Below, piece by piece: positions 23,650-34,530 of a DNA stretch of 64,000 bases. The stretch's first letter is position 1, and every line of letters begins with the position of its first letter. The translations under genes and the position numbers were made by a program. Under the pieces are notes generated by a model. That model ran no database searches. It was not told the origin of the DNA and saw only the letters and a program-made list of their open reading frames with translations. The stretch is from Larix kaempferi (Eukaryota > Streptophyta > Pinopsida > Pinales > Pinaceae), in contig BSBM01000361.1 in the NCBI GenBank assembly GCA_027924585.1, positions 40,378,501 through 40,442,500 on the forward strand, in the 5' to 3' direction.

Positions 23650-25750
23650 AAAGCTAAAAGAAAAGCAGATCAAACAAAACCCTACACAAACTAAGGCCAC
23701 AAGAAAACTTATGTGATAAGAGTGGATTCAAAGTCTGTATCCTCATAGGATTTTCAAGGCTTCGCAACTTGCGGTATACTGCAGGGTCCAACAGTAAAAG
23801 GCGACAAGGAGGATTGGGACCGTACCCTTGCCTGAATACCCGATTACTTGGACGGTACGTGTGTAGTAGCTCCCCGAGTGCTGTTCTCGGTGTATTTCTC
23901 TGCCAAGATGGCCAAAAGGTTAGCTCAGTTGGTCTTAGGAATCCTAGTGGTGTCTCTCGATATACGCAAGGTATGTGGGAGCTCAAATCTGTAATGGTGT
24001 TGTCTAATGGACAACCGTTCGGCAAGAGACCTTCTGATATACTACTAAGTACGTTAAACACCTTTCGATATACACCAAGTACTAAAGGTTACTTTGTGGG
24101 TACGTTAAAGAGCTCGATATACCGATAAGTATGTGGAAGACTACAATACCCCCAGGATACAATGCTAGCAAATAACGACAGCTGCCACACTTAACGACGC
24201 TGGAACACGTCTCTAACTTACACACAAGTTACTAAAAATTTTACCCTAGTTATACCGTTAATTTTATCTGGACAGTTAGGTGAATGCATGAGGTGGGTAC
24301 ATAATCGGAAACATAATGCACTCCCTAACTACATGCAAAACATATGTTTTTCTTTGGATGAACGCTATGTATGGGAAGGAGAAATTTTCTTTTTATTTCC
24401 AACGATTTTACCAAAACAATGCAATGCAACACAATCCCAAATCTAGGAAAAATGATAATGAAATATTATTTTCCTTTTCAACGAAACATAAAAAAAAATT
24501 CACAACACTACTAAGCCAAATCAAAGCATGTTTTTTATTTTTCTTTTGTATTTTCAAAACGAAAATGATGCTAAGTAATGAAAAGAGAGAATCTCTAAGT
24601 AGAATATGCAAGCTTTTCACTTTCACTATGATGGCCTAAAAGCATAAAAAATCAAAAGATACAATGCAACTTTCCAAGCATGGAACTACTTTTTCAAAAC
24701 TTGATATTGATTCGAGTTTTTTCAAGAAGATGAGCAACTCATAATTCATGAAAAACACAAATAATACAATTTTCCTTCAACTTTTCCAAAAGATATATAA
24801 ATGAGACATTCCAATTCATGTAGAATTCTTCAAATGATCTTGAAAAATGATGGAAAGGAAGTACTTTTGATCTTTCAATGGATGCATCAAAATAACAATT
24901 TGATAACAACTGTTCTTTTAAACATGAATACTAGAACTGAAAAGATTACTTGCAGCACTCTAATAACTCAGAAAATCTCAAGAGAAAGCAAGCACTCAAT
25001 GGACTGAAGGTACACACAAACACTCAAACTCAAATAGTAACAAGCAACACTAAAGCAAGAAAAGCTCACAAACATATGCAAATGAGGTATGGAAACCGAT
25101 CCAATACACTTGACCGGATCTTACTAGGAGAGGAGGGAATGCAAGTGTGAGTGGATGCAGGTGGGGGAGACCAAAGTTTCCACCACTACCAAATCTCAGA
25201 CTTGTCCAAGATGGAACCCAAAGCAACTCCAAACAAAACCAAACAACTCAATCACACAACGGAAAAAGGAATCTCTGACTGGATCTTACAGTACAGAGGG
25301 AGTCTGCACACAAACCAAACTCAAAATAGAAATGGAGAATGGATCCCGTATGGAAAAAATGGTAGATCGGCGCACTCTGTGCATGTACACAGTGCAATGT
25401 CGTAGTTCACCAATGCGGGGAGTGTTACGGTGTCGCAATAGGCCAATGGAAGGGTTGCGACGAGTGGCCAACAAGCAAAGAACCGAGATCAAAAATGATG
25501 CAGTGTCGCTCTAAGTACACTGACCAGGTGCGACAGGCGAGATCCAAGTTCAAAAATGAGCCAAATCTCCAAGTAATGAGAAATGAACAGGTTTGGAAAT
25601 GAGATGTAGAAACTCAGAGGAAGGTAATCAGACTCTTCAAAGTGAAGATCTGATGGTGAAACCAACTTAAGAAGCAAATGACAAATAAAAGGCTTGGCAA
25701 GAAATCAACTGAAAATAACATTCAAATTGACAACTAGAAAGCAATGTCTC
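23650..25750 (-). other. Untranslated leader of the Tat-like element
   Basis: The 2.1 kb between the PBS and gag has no recognised domain. It contains four degenerate copies of (t/c)gatatac-x-aagta near 23957, 24034, 24064 and 24114, an A/T-rich block (24300-24950), and paired gtcgca/tgcgac words near 25410-25540 like those in the LTR. A long leader is usual for large Tat elements and may carry the RNA packaging signal. Confidence 0.6.
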
Positions 25751-25768
25751 TCCCTAGTGGAGTCACCA
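25751..25768 (-). other. Primer binding site of the Tat-like element
   Basis: On the plus strand tccctagtggagtcacca reads as a tRNA 3' end with terminal CCA, five bases from the LTR border. The element strand therefore starts TGGTGACTCCAC, a PBS. I recall similar PBS sequences in Tat/Ogre elements (tRNA-Arg), but the tRNA was not matched here. Confidence 0.75.
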
Positions 25769-25772
25769 GATT

Positions 25773-26671
25773 TGTTTGATGGACAATCCACTCGAGCGGA
25801 CACGAGCCGGATCTCCCTAGCTCAAAGTGAGTCTAGAACAAATAATACAGACTACAAACCACTTTCCTAGATCTGATTAAGGATCAAGTACTAGATGTCT
25901 TACCTTAACTTCGCAATCCTTTCTCTGGGATGTTGATCCACGACTCGCGGTCATCATATCTTAGTTGTAAGACCTGTCAAGACACATAGAACAATGCAAA
26001 CGAGTAAAGAGAATCTACACAATAAGAGATCTAAGTAAACAGTTAAGCAGGTAAACTACACAATATCATCACACATCAACAATATTGGTGGAAAGCATTT
26101 ATATTATTGTAAATCGGGAAAGTACATAGAAAAGAATAGACTACAACCAAGGGTTAATGTAGTAGTCCTTCTCCATCCAAGCCAAATGCTATATCCTCCC
26201 AAGGAAGCGTGAGTCTCTCAATGGATGAGTAGATATCTCTCAAGGATGATTTCACCAACATGTAGACACTATATACTTCCTCCCTTTGGAGAGGGGTAGA
26301 GATTCACTTATATAGGACTAAGTGGATAGGGTATGGATAGGGTAGGTTGAGATATGGTATGAGAGAGATAGGGGATCCTTCCAAGAGGTTAGGAACCGAG
26401 TGCCAACTCCCCCAAGAGGTCAGGGATAAGGATCCAAGTCAGCTACCTTCGAGAATGGGCTCGAAGAAGTTATTTTTTCCTATTAACTGACTTCGTCGCA
26501 CTCTGCAATGGAGCAAGGTGCAATGTCGCAGGTTGCATGGGTGTAGCCTGCGACGAACTCTCAAAACCTAGCATAAATGTAATGATGTCCCTTCCAGGTA
26601 AATGACTTAGCCAATAAGACTTCAGGGATGTATACACTGAATCTCTTGATGGTAGGATTTTAGGTGTAACA
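25773..26671 (-). repeat. 5' LTR of the Tat-like element (899 bp)
   Basis: The plus strand runs tgtttgatggacaatcc to ttaggtgtaaca. It contains tatataggacta near 26309, probably the TATA region on the minus strand, and the inverted pair gtcgcagg/cctgcgac near 26524-26553. Confidence 0.93.
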
Positions 26672-28074
26672 GTTTCAACTTTAGACCTCATTCAAAATCT
26701 GCCATGTGTTTTTAAATGAGACAATCACCTCCTTTTGACTATTGAACCCAATCATTGAATGCATATGTGAGGTTGGTGGGGAAAGTCACCTCACATAGTT
26801 ATTGAATCTTGGGGGTGACTGAATTTGGTGACAATCTTGTCAGGTGCTAAAAATTAGTGCTACAGTGATAGCAATCCTTTTCTTATATAGTCAGAAGAAA
26901 TGTCAACTGACTTTTCACCCATTTCCCCATGTCCCTTAGGGTCATTCTCTCATTCATGTACATTCTATCATTTTCTTGAACTCATGCAGAGCTACCTCAC
27001 GTGATTTCCCATAAATTTGAATTTAGAAGGGGGCTACTGATTTTGAAGGAGAAAGAGTTGGTTGGAGGTGAGTATAGAGCTTGGGCAAGCTGGGGACCCT
27101 TACCTCTTGATTTTTGTTGCTCATAGATGCTTGGGAAGCCACGAGTTTGAAGCTATAAATGGTTCTCCAACAAAATAACATAATAGTTTTCTTCTATGCA
27201 CACACTAGAAGCACCTGGCAAGATGGATCTCCCAAGAGTCCAAAAGGGTGTTATGTGGAGAAGGTATTGTGGAATCCAAGGTTGTATTTGTTGAGTGAGA
27301 TCTTGTAGAGCTCTGTAAGAGCATTTGGATAAGCATGGAGGGAAAAAAATTGTTCTAGGCTGAGAGATAGAATCCTGTAGCTGTTTTCCTTCTCCCTAGT
27401 GGCCTCATAGCCCATCTTGGGGGTGGCCTCGCAACAGAAAGAGTCTATCTTGGACATAGTGCCTATGGTTGAGAAAATCGCTCTTACAGAACTAGTTGCT
27501 TGGATCTACGTTGTTAAAGATAAATATTCTCTTGTATATAAATTGGAATAATTTTGTTTGTATGACTGAGATGTATTTGCTTCTACATTCATGTTTTCAT
27601 TGTGTTGATCGACCTCATTCTGTTGTGTGTGTGTGTATATATATATATATATTATCTTGCATTTGTACGTGTATGCATGCTTGTTTTAGTGTGGTATCAG
27701 ATGGATTTGGGTGATTTCTCGAGGCCCAAGATCTGGTTCACACCCCTTCAATGTTGGTTGGATTGATGAAGAGGAGACATGACATAAATAGAACCTTGCT
27801 TGGTTTGCAATGACCTTATTGGGAAAGGGAAATATGACAAACTCCTTTATAATTCGGATTTTTCCTAAAATCATTGCGATCTTTGATGTCATAAAAATAG
27901 TTGATGTTTTTCTCAAGCGGAGGATCCTTAATTATATCCACATTCTAATTTGCATGAATGTCATTGGTAAACATATAATGGTCTAGTATTATCACAATAT
28001 TTTCTTGATACCAACCCTTATCCTAAGATCTAAACTCTTTTGTGAAAATATCGACGGTTCCAGTGTCACAGACA
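26672..28074. other. No recognised gene; weak copia-type PBS signal
   Basis: The only hint of an element is tggtatcaga at 27692-27701, as in tRNA-iMet primer sites, preceded by an AT repeat (27636-27653) and LTR-like AT-rich sequence. No LTR partner or coding sequence supports it. Confidence 0.4.
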
Positions 28075-28079
28075 TCATG

Positions 28080-28775
28080 TGTAATGTCCCCGCTGGGATA
28101 GGCACAAATTGTTGTGTGTTTGATTGAGTAAATTTGATGAACAGCTAGCAATTTTAAATTGATTTATAAATTTCACAATAAATTTGCATTCTCAACAAAA
28201 TTTCATCATGAACACACCAAAATGGAGAAATATTGTTGACACCTTTATTATGAATAATAGATGCTAGAGAATACAAATAAATATGGATGATATAGCAGCT
28301 GCCAAACACACCCAACAAGAACTTGGAAGTGATGCCAAACCAAAAGATGAATCTCAAGTGAAAACCCTAAATGGATCCTCCTCCTTGTCTATCTAGGGTG
28401 GATATGTTACACCACCGAAACCAAACAATGATGAAAAATATGGAAAAACCCTGAGATGGTCACAAGAAATCAATATCAAATTAAGATGTCCCCTAATGAT
28501 GCATTGCCCCTCTTTTGAACTTTATGTGGACTCCAATACCATGGGAAATACTATGGAACACTAAATACCATCCACCATGCTATTGGTGACTTTTCTAGAG
28601 ATAAACAATACCATGGAACACCCAGTACCATCCATCATGCTATTAGTCACTTTTCTAGAGATAAACAACTTTTTTGGGATAAGTTATATCAATAGTGACT
28701 CCCTTTCTTCACTAATCATAGCCTCGGAAGCTATCCCAACTGCAAACAAGTAACCCTAAAATTGGGGACATTACA
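28080..28775 (+). mobile_element. Solo LTR, 696 bp, with perfect 5-bp target duplication
   Basis: The segment begins TGTAATGTCCCC and ends GGGGACATTACA, a perfect 12-bp inverted terminal pair. It is flanked by TCATG on both sides (28075-28079 and 28776-28780). A 5-bp duplication and TG..CA ends fit a solo LTR left by LTR-LTR recombination. The first 14 bases equal the LTR start of the chromovirus at 30405. Inside are two 60-bp copies (28550 and 28610) around ctattgg/agtgacttttctagag. A short DNA transposon is the alternative. Strand is assigned from the shared LTR start. Confidence 0.8.
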
Positions 28776-28780
28776 TCATG

Positions 28781-29239
28781 CATCATAAAATTATCGACTT
28801 TCACCCACACATTTTCACTAGGGCTCACTTGATATCTCTCTATAGCCCTTTCTATGATGTTTTCGGTCATGGTCATGGCATGTTTCATAGAGCCCATCAA
28901 AACGAGGTAATACTGTTGTGGCTAGGGCATATCCATTACTAGTACTACAAACTTTGTCATCCACTTCATGTTCTTCTGTCTGGAATTCGACCAAAGCTTG
29001 CTACCAATGCTCCAAACCACCACTAAAATGCTCACTACTGCTGTAAGAAGCTCTTGTTGCAAATGAATGTGTGAAGAATGAATGAACCAATGGAATTCTT
29101 ATAGGAATTTAGCAGCTATTAGTTTTTCTAAATCTTTCTAGATGTTTCTTTTTTCAATTAAAAAAAATCAAGTAATATCTAATTAAAAATTATTCTCATA
29201 ATTAAAAATTTTAAAAAAAAAGTATTTTGGTCTAAATTG
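28781..29239. other. Unassigned sequence between solo LTR and GC patch
   Basis: Noncoding in both strands apart from a short minus-strand frame ending in the solo LTR. Very A-rich at 29150-29222. Confidence 0.5.
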
Positions 29240-29466
29240 AGGGACCCACAGCCCAATTTTCCAACAGTACGGACCCACACAAGCTCAGGAAAGTCACGAA
29301 ATGCAGGCCGTACAGGCCGAAACTCGCCCGAAACGCCATCGGACGTATCGTACGGCGTTTCATATTCGCGGAACGTCGTATGGTACATCCTACGGCATTT
29401 TGGACAGGTTTCGTACCTGTTTGGACATTTTCGTACTGTTTCAGATACTAGTACGGTTTTCAGGTA
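29240..29466. repeat. CpG-rich patch with recurrent CGTACGG-type words
   Basis: Within about 230 bp there are about eight words such as gtacgg, cgtacagg, cgtacggcg, cgtatggta, cctacggca and cgtactg. The patch is far richer in GC and CpG than its neighbours. It ends exactly where integrase coding sequence starts, so it may be part of another LTR element joined at a breakpoint. Confidence 0.6.
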
Positions 29467-30390
29467 GGTGTTTCCTACAACATAGTCTAGAAGTATTCAA
29501 GTTGAATGGTTTTCCCAAAACCATAATAAGTGTCAGAGACACCAAATTCACAACTGCATCTTGGAAAGAGATATTCAAGTTGGTTAGAACAAGATTGGGT
29601 CTTAGCACAAGATATCACCCTCAAACTGATGGGAAAACTGAAAGGGTGAATCAATGGCTTGAAGGCTACCTCGAGAATTATGTCACGATTAAATAGAAAG
29701 CATGGATTACATGGTTGCATTTAGGAGAATTTTTCTACAACACAACTTTCCACATGTCCATTGGCATGACACCTTTCAAATATTTGTATGGGTATGATGC
29801 TCCTACATTTGCAAATATGATTTTTGAATATTGTAGGGCCCAAAAGTCCAAGTATTGGCTCCAAGCGAATCAAGACATTCTCAGCACTAAAGGACAATTT
29901 TCAGTTCGTGCAAAACCAACAGAAGATGAATGCAGACATGGCATAAGATAGAACGAACATTCCAAGAGGTGACTTGGTATACTTGAGATTGCAACCATAT
30001 AGGAAATCTTTCTTGAAGGAAAAGGGGGTTGAAAATTTGAAAGCAAGTTTCTATGGCCCATATAGAGTTGTGAGGAGGATTGGTGAAGTTGCTTATGAGT
30101 TGGATTTACTTGCAAGAAGCAAGATATATAATGTGTTCCATGTATCATGTCTTAAGAAGGAAGTTGGGAAACATGTGGCAATTTTAAAGGAGCTCCCTCC
30201 ACTTGATGATGAATGACACTTGGTACTTTTTCTAGAGATAATTTTGTAGGTTTAAGAGAGGAGGTTGAGGAGTCGAACCATCAAGGAGTATCTTATACAA
30301 TGGGAAGGATTTCCCAATGAAGATGCAACCTCGGAGGGTGAACACATTTTGCAGCATCCAAGATTGAAATTGCTTGAGGAAAATAAATCT
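29467..30390 (+). pseudogene. 5'-truncated chromovirus pol: integrase with chromodomain
   Basis: The reading starts inside the integrase core (LQHSLEVFKLNGFPKTI), with the second catalytic D in ISVRDTKF and the E in TDGKTERVNQWLE. TPFKYLYGYDAP follows, then in another frame LVYLRLQPYRKSFL, FYGPYRVVRRIGEVAYEL (GPY/F) and NVFHVSCLKKEVG. After a further shift, KEYLIQWEGFPNEDAT near 30280-30330 is a chromodomain, which steers insertion to heterochromatin in chromoviruses. At least three frame changes and one stop (29693) are present. Gag, protease, RT and the first integrase D are missing, cut at the border with the GC-rich patch. Confidence 0.82.
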
Positions 30391-30404
30391 TGGGAGGGCA
30401 GGAC

Positions 30405-32029
30405 TGTAATGTCCCCGCCTTAGTGACTTATGGATCCATCCACTGACCCATTAGGTTACCATGGGTTCAATTAATCTGGGAATAAAAAATTAATCAAGGT
30501 TTCCTTGCATAAAATTGATAAAAATTCATAAGGAAAAAATTATCCACAAACAAATAAAAGGTTGGTCCAAGGTGTGAAAAGGGTTATGAGGGAACCTAGG
30601 GAGCCTTATCCAATGGTTTAAAATTCAAAGAGATTCCAAATAGGGAAGTGGAGGTGTCTCTCCATGAAAAAAGGTATTTCCATAAAACAAGGAAAGTTAG
30701 TGGACACCATTTTAAAAAAGTGGACAAACTCCAATTTGGCTATCCAAGGCACCCTAAAAAAGGGGGAAGAATTGGTTAAATAGGTTGGTGTGAACATTGA
30801 ATGATAATAAGGATCACTCAACTACCTAATGGATGGTTTTGGATGTTCCATGGTATTTGCCACTAGTATTGACTAAGTGGAGAAACTAGTTGTGTGGTTT
30901 TCATCAATCCATGGTATTGGGATCTAGTATTGGAAACAAGCAAATGTTCCAAGTTAAAATGGGAGGCATGGTGCACCAATGGAAGCAAATTTTTTTATTA
31001 TTTGAGTTTCTTATGCTTCTCGGTGCTTGGAAGATGTTCCCCTTGCAAACTAGTAGGGAGATGTGCCCCTCTGTCTAATGTAACTAGTTGGAGCATGACT
31101 TATCCATTTTAATTGGTGAGTGAGGAGTGGATACCTTGTCCACTCATTGAGCTTACTACAATACTAGATATTATTTCCAATGTGTTTTTCACTCCAGTTG
31201 AAGTTTCCAGTAGTTTCAGTGTGTTGTATCCGAGTGTTGTTAGCGGTGTGGTATTATAGTAGTGTTGTAGTTGTGGGTTTGAACTCTATGAGCCATGGCT
31301 ACTATTCTATATAGCCTAAAGATGTAATTGTAGACCTACATAATCATAAAATCATAGTTATGTTCCTTTCTCTACAAATTCTTTCTCTATCTTCAACATT
31401 CCATTTCTCCTATGCTCAATACATTGAAATATATGACTATTTTTAAGTTTTGATGCAATAACTTGACTTTTGTACCTCCAAATCACAATATGAAAGTTAT
31501 TTTGGGTAGATAAGACAAAATTGAACCCATTCCAAGCACCAGATTAGAAAATATGGACCTATCAGTGTCATTTGAAATTGTTAGGAAATTGCCTAATTGA
31601 GTTGTCTTGGATTCGAACTTTATCTTAGTTTCCACAAATTGCAACATAACGCCTAATCTTTGAGTCTTGTACCTTACATTTCAGGTTAGTTTTTTCAAAT
31701 CCGAGCTACTTCTAGTATTTCACCAGTAGTGGATGAGTTTCCACATAATTCCTGGGGAAATTAACTCTGGTCATTTGGTTTATCCAAAATGGTATGCCCA
31801 GGTGTGATGTACTCGGAAAAGTGCAATCTGTCAAAGTAGAACCTGGAGTCTACCTTCCCTCAAGTCATGCTAGTCTATCAAAGGGTGTTGTAGGTTGTTC
31901 TATGTCTATAGAAGACCCTGGTGTCAAGTTTGGGAAAAATCCATTAGTGTTAGGAACTGGTTGAAAAAATCTAGCCTAATTGGTAAAAATGAGTTAATGT
32001 GCCTAATTTTTCCAATGAGGTACATTACA
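30405..32029 (+). repeat. 3' LTR of the truncated chromovirus (end uncertain)
   Basis: The start is clear: a purine-rich gggagggcaggac is followed by TGTAATGTCCCCGCC. The end is proposed at gaggtacattaca (32029), which mirrors the start, but no 5' partner exists in the window to confirm it. A tatatagcc word at 31299 could be the promoter. Confidence 0.5.
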
Positions 32030-32400
32030 ATATCCTTCCCCTAGTGTCATATCCAACAAGAGTCATATGGTGAAGATGGATCAATCTTCAAAGGGTTTGC
32101 AAAAAAAATATCATTTCCTCTTCCACCTTCAACACCTACAAAACCCTAATTCTATCATTCCTCTACTCTACATCCATGTGTGAGATTCATCAATTAAAGT
32201 ATACTTTAACTAAAATGGACAAATTCAAATACATAAAATTTTAGAAAATCGCAAAATCTTGTTCATAATCATACTATAAGTAAACACCATCAAAATGAGC
32301 AAGTTAATAAGTGGACAAACTCAACCATTTTTATTGAAAGTTATAGTTATGCCTTATAACTGAGAACTTTTCCCATAAAACTTTTCCCAATGTTAAAAGT

Positions 32401-32787
32401 AGAAATCCTAATTAATATAGATTGAACTAAATAGTTAAAATTTAAAAACCAGTTAATAATTTAAAAACTATAATAATTTTATATCAAAATTATAATTTAA
32501 TTATTTCATCAAGATTAGCAAGGTGCTTACAACACAGTATGGAGGAGATTTTGTGATGTGATGTTAATAAAAATTTTAAAAAGACCCAATTTTATAGAAG
32601 AAATCCTAATTTATATAGATTGAACTAAATAGTTAAAATTTATTTAAAAACCAGTTAATAATCTAAAAACTATAATAATTTTATCTTAAAATTATAATTT
32701 AATTATTGCATCAAGAGTAGCAAGGTGCTTACAACACAATATGGAGGAGATGTTGTGATGTGATGTTAATAAAAAAATTAAAAAAGG
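32401..32787. repeat. 198-bp tandem duplication
   Basis: Two copies of a roughly 190-bp AT-rich segment start agaaatccta at 32401 and 32599 and end gatgttaataaaaa. They differ at about a dozen places, including a 4-base insertion in the second copy. Confidence 0.88.
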
Positions 32788-33049
32788 CACGTGGATAATA
32801 AAAATAATTTACAAATGTTCTAATGAAATTAAATATATATTATGCTAATCAAATCATCATGACTATTCTTTGAAAAAAATTATCTTAAGCAAATGCTTAC
32901 ACCCCATTTAAGATGATAGATCTCATTTAAAATAATTTTATTGAATAATTTAAAAATATTATTATTATTTATTAATATTTTAATAAAAACATTTACACCT
33001 CAAAAAATTGGATCCTATTTGTCCAACACCAATAGGCACTAGCACAACC

Positions 33050-34432
33050 ACTTAACTTGTGTTGGGTCAACCAATACTTGTGGTCGGTCAACACCAATAG
33101 GTCACAAATTAAGTGACACCAATAGGTCAGCTACATGTTACATTATTTAGTTAAATGGGTTGTGTTTCACTACTTATTATCCATGGATGAGTTACGAGTT
33201 ATCCATACATCAACTACAATTTATTTTTTTTATTTTTCTCTTTTTTTAATAATTGTTTATTTTGAATTTTGAAATACGCCCATAAAATCAATCTAGACAT
33301 TATACTTGTCCCATCCTCCTTCAATCTAGGAAAAACATAGGTTCTTCGGGATCCTTCCCTTTTGGGTGGGCTCCTTGAACCACATGAAAAAAAATGTTTA
33401 TTTTGAATTTTGAAAAACAACCATAAAATAAATATTGACAATTATACATTTGTGCCATCCTCGTGGAATCTAGGAAGAGGGGTGTTAGGGTCGTGAGAGC
33501 AATGCCCCTTTGGGTGGACCCCTTGAACCATATGAAAAAAAATGTTTATTTTGAATATATATATATATAAACAACTCTAGGTATAATTACTTTGGTGTAG
33601 TTCAGTCCTATAAAAACAATTGTTAACGAGTCTCAACGAGTCACAAATTAAGTGTCAACCACTAGGCACTAGCACAGTGTCAACCACTAGGCACTAGCAC
33701 AACCACTTAACTTGTGGTCGGTCAACACCAATTGGTCACAAATTAAGTGGCACCAATAGGTCAGCTACATGTTACATTATTTAGTTAAATGGGTTGCGTT
33801 TCACTACTTATTATTCATGGATGAGTTGTACGAGTTATCCATACATCAACTACAAATTATTTTTTATGTTTCTCTTTTTTTATAATTGTTTATTTTGAAT
33901 TTTGAAACACGTCCATAAAATCAATCTAGACATTACACTCGTCCCATCCTCCTTCAATCTAGGAAAAACATAGATGATAATCGACCCCAAATTCTAAAAT
34001 ATAAACACCTATTGGTGGAACAAGTTAAGTGCCACTAATTGAGATATTTTCAATATATATATTTTAAAATTGTTTATTTTGAAAGAGGTTCAAATCTCTA
34101 GGTTCAAATTTTGAAAAACAACCATAAAATAAATATTGACAATTATACATTTGTGCCATCTTCTTGGGATCTAGGAAGAGGGATGTTAGGGTAGTGAGAG
34201 CGATGCCTCTTTGGATGGACCTATTGAACCATATGAAAAAAAATATTTATTTCGAATTTTGAAAAACAACCATAAAATAAATATTGACAGCTATACATTT
34301 ATGCCATCTTCATGGAATCTAGGAAGAGGACTTTTTCTAGTCAACCCCAAATTGTAAAATATAAACCGTGTAATTACTTTGGTGTAGTTCAGTCCTATAA
34401 AAACAATTGTCTCTCTCGCATTTTAACGAGTC
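33050..34432. repeat. Multiply duplicated region upstream of the F-box gene
   Basis: A block of about 280 bp (33050-33335, from cttgtgttgggtcaacc to ctaggaaaaacatag) recurs at 33694-33972. Interleaved with it, a roughly 150-bp unit (ttgaaccatatgaaaaaaaa to gggtggacc) recurs around 33370, 33520, 34080 and 34225. A TATA-bearing block (attactttggtgtagttcag to aaaaacaattgt) appears at 33585-33623 and again at 34373-34412. The second copy sits where the F-box gene promoter should be. Confidence 0.8.
34396..34403 (+). promoter_or_regulatory. Putative TATA box of the F-box gene
   Basis: tataaaaa lies 128 bp before the ATG at 34531 in a copied block. An identical tcctataaaaacaattgt is present at 33607-33624. 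Position and sequence fit a plant TATA box; activity is inferred. Confidence 0.5.
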
Positions 34433-34530
34433 ATCAGATCAAAACCTGTTCTCCATTTTTTTTTATTGGCTCGCGTTTTTTTCTTGTGGTAACAGTTACA
34501 TCTGCATCCCTTTATCCTTACTAAGCTATC

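Larger units (their letters stand above)
11494..26671 (-). mobile_element. Tat-like Ty3/gypsy LTR retrotransposon, structurally complete, coding-defective
   Basis: The 15.2-kb element has two 899-bp LTRs (TGTT..AACA ends). A PBS lies at 25751-25768 and a purine tract sits beside the 3' LTR. The flanking 5-mers GTGTC (11489-11493) and GTTTC (26672-26676) match at 4 of 5 bases, as expected for an old target-site duplication. The order on the minus strand is leader, gag, protease, RT, RNase H, integrase, second RNase H, then an antisense ORF. The extra RNase H, the antisense extra ORF and the large size are known hallmarks of the Tat lineage. Many stops and a few frameshifts break gag-pol. In a 220-bp sample of the LTRs I counted about 16 differences, so the insertion is old. 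Confidence 0.92.

Noticed and set aside
27692-27701. tggtatcaga as proof of a copia element at 27.7 kb
   Set aside because: There is no LTR partner, no CA end directly before it and no gag after it; a 10-base match can be chance.
28080-28775. Interpretation as a MITE with 12-bp terminal inverted repeats
   Set aside because: TG..CA ends, a 5-bp target duplication and the same start sequence as the chromovirus LTR favour a solo LTR; kept only as an alternative.
29179-29388. Minus-strand frame in the GC-rich patch
   Set aside because: Both strands are open there because of base composition; no domain is seen.
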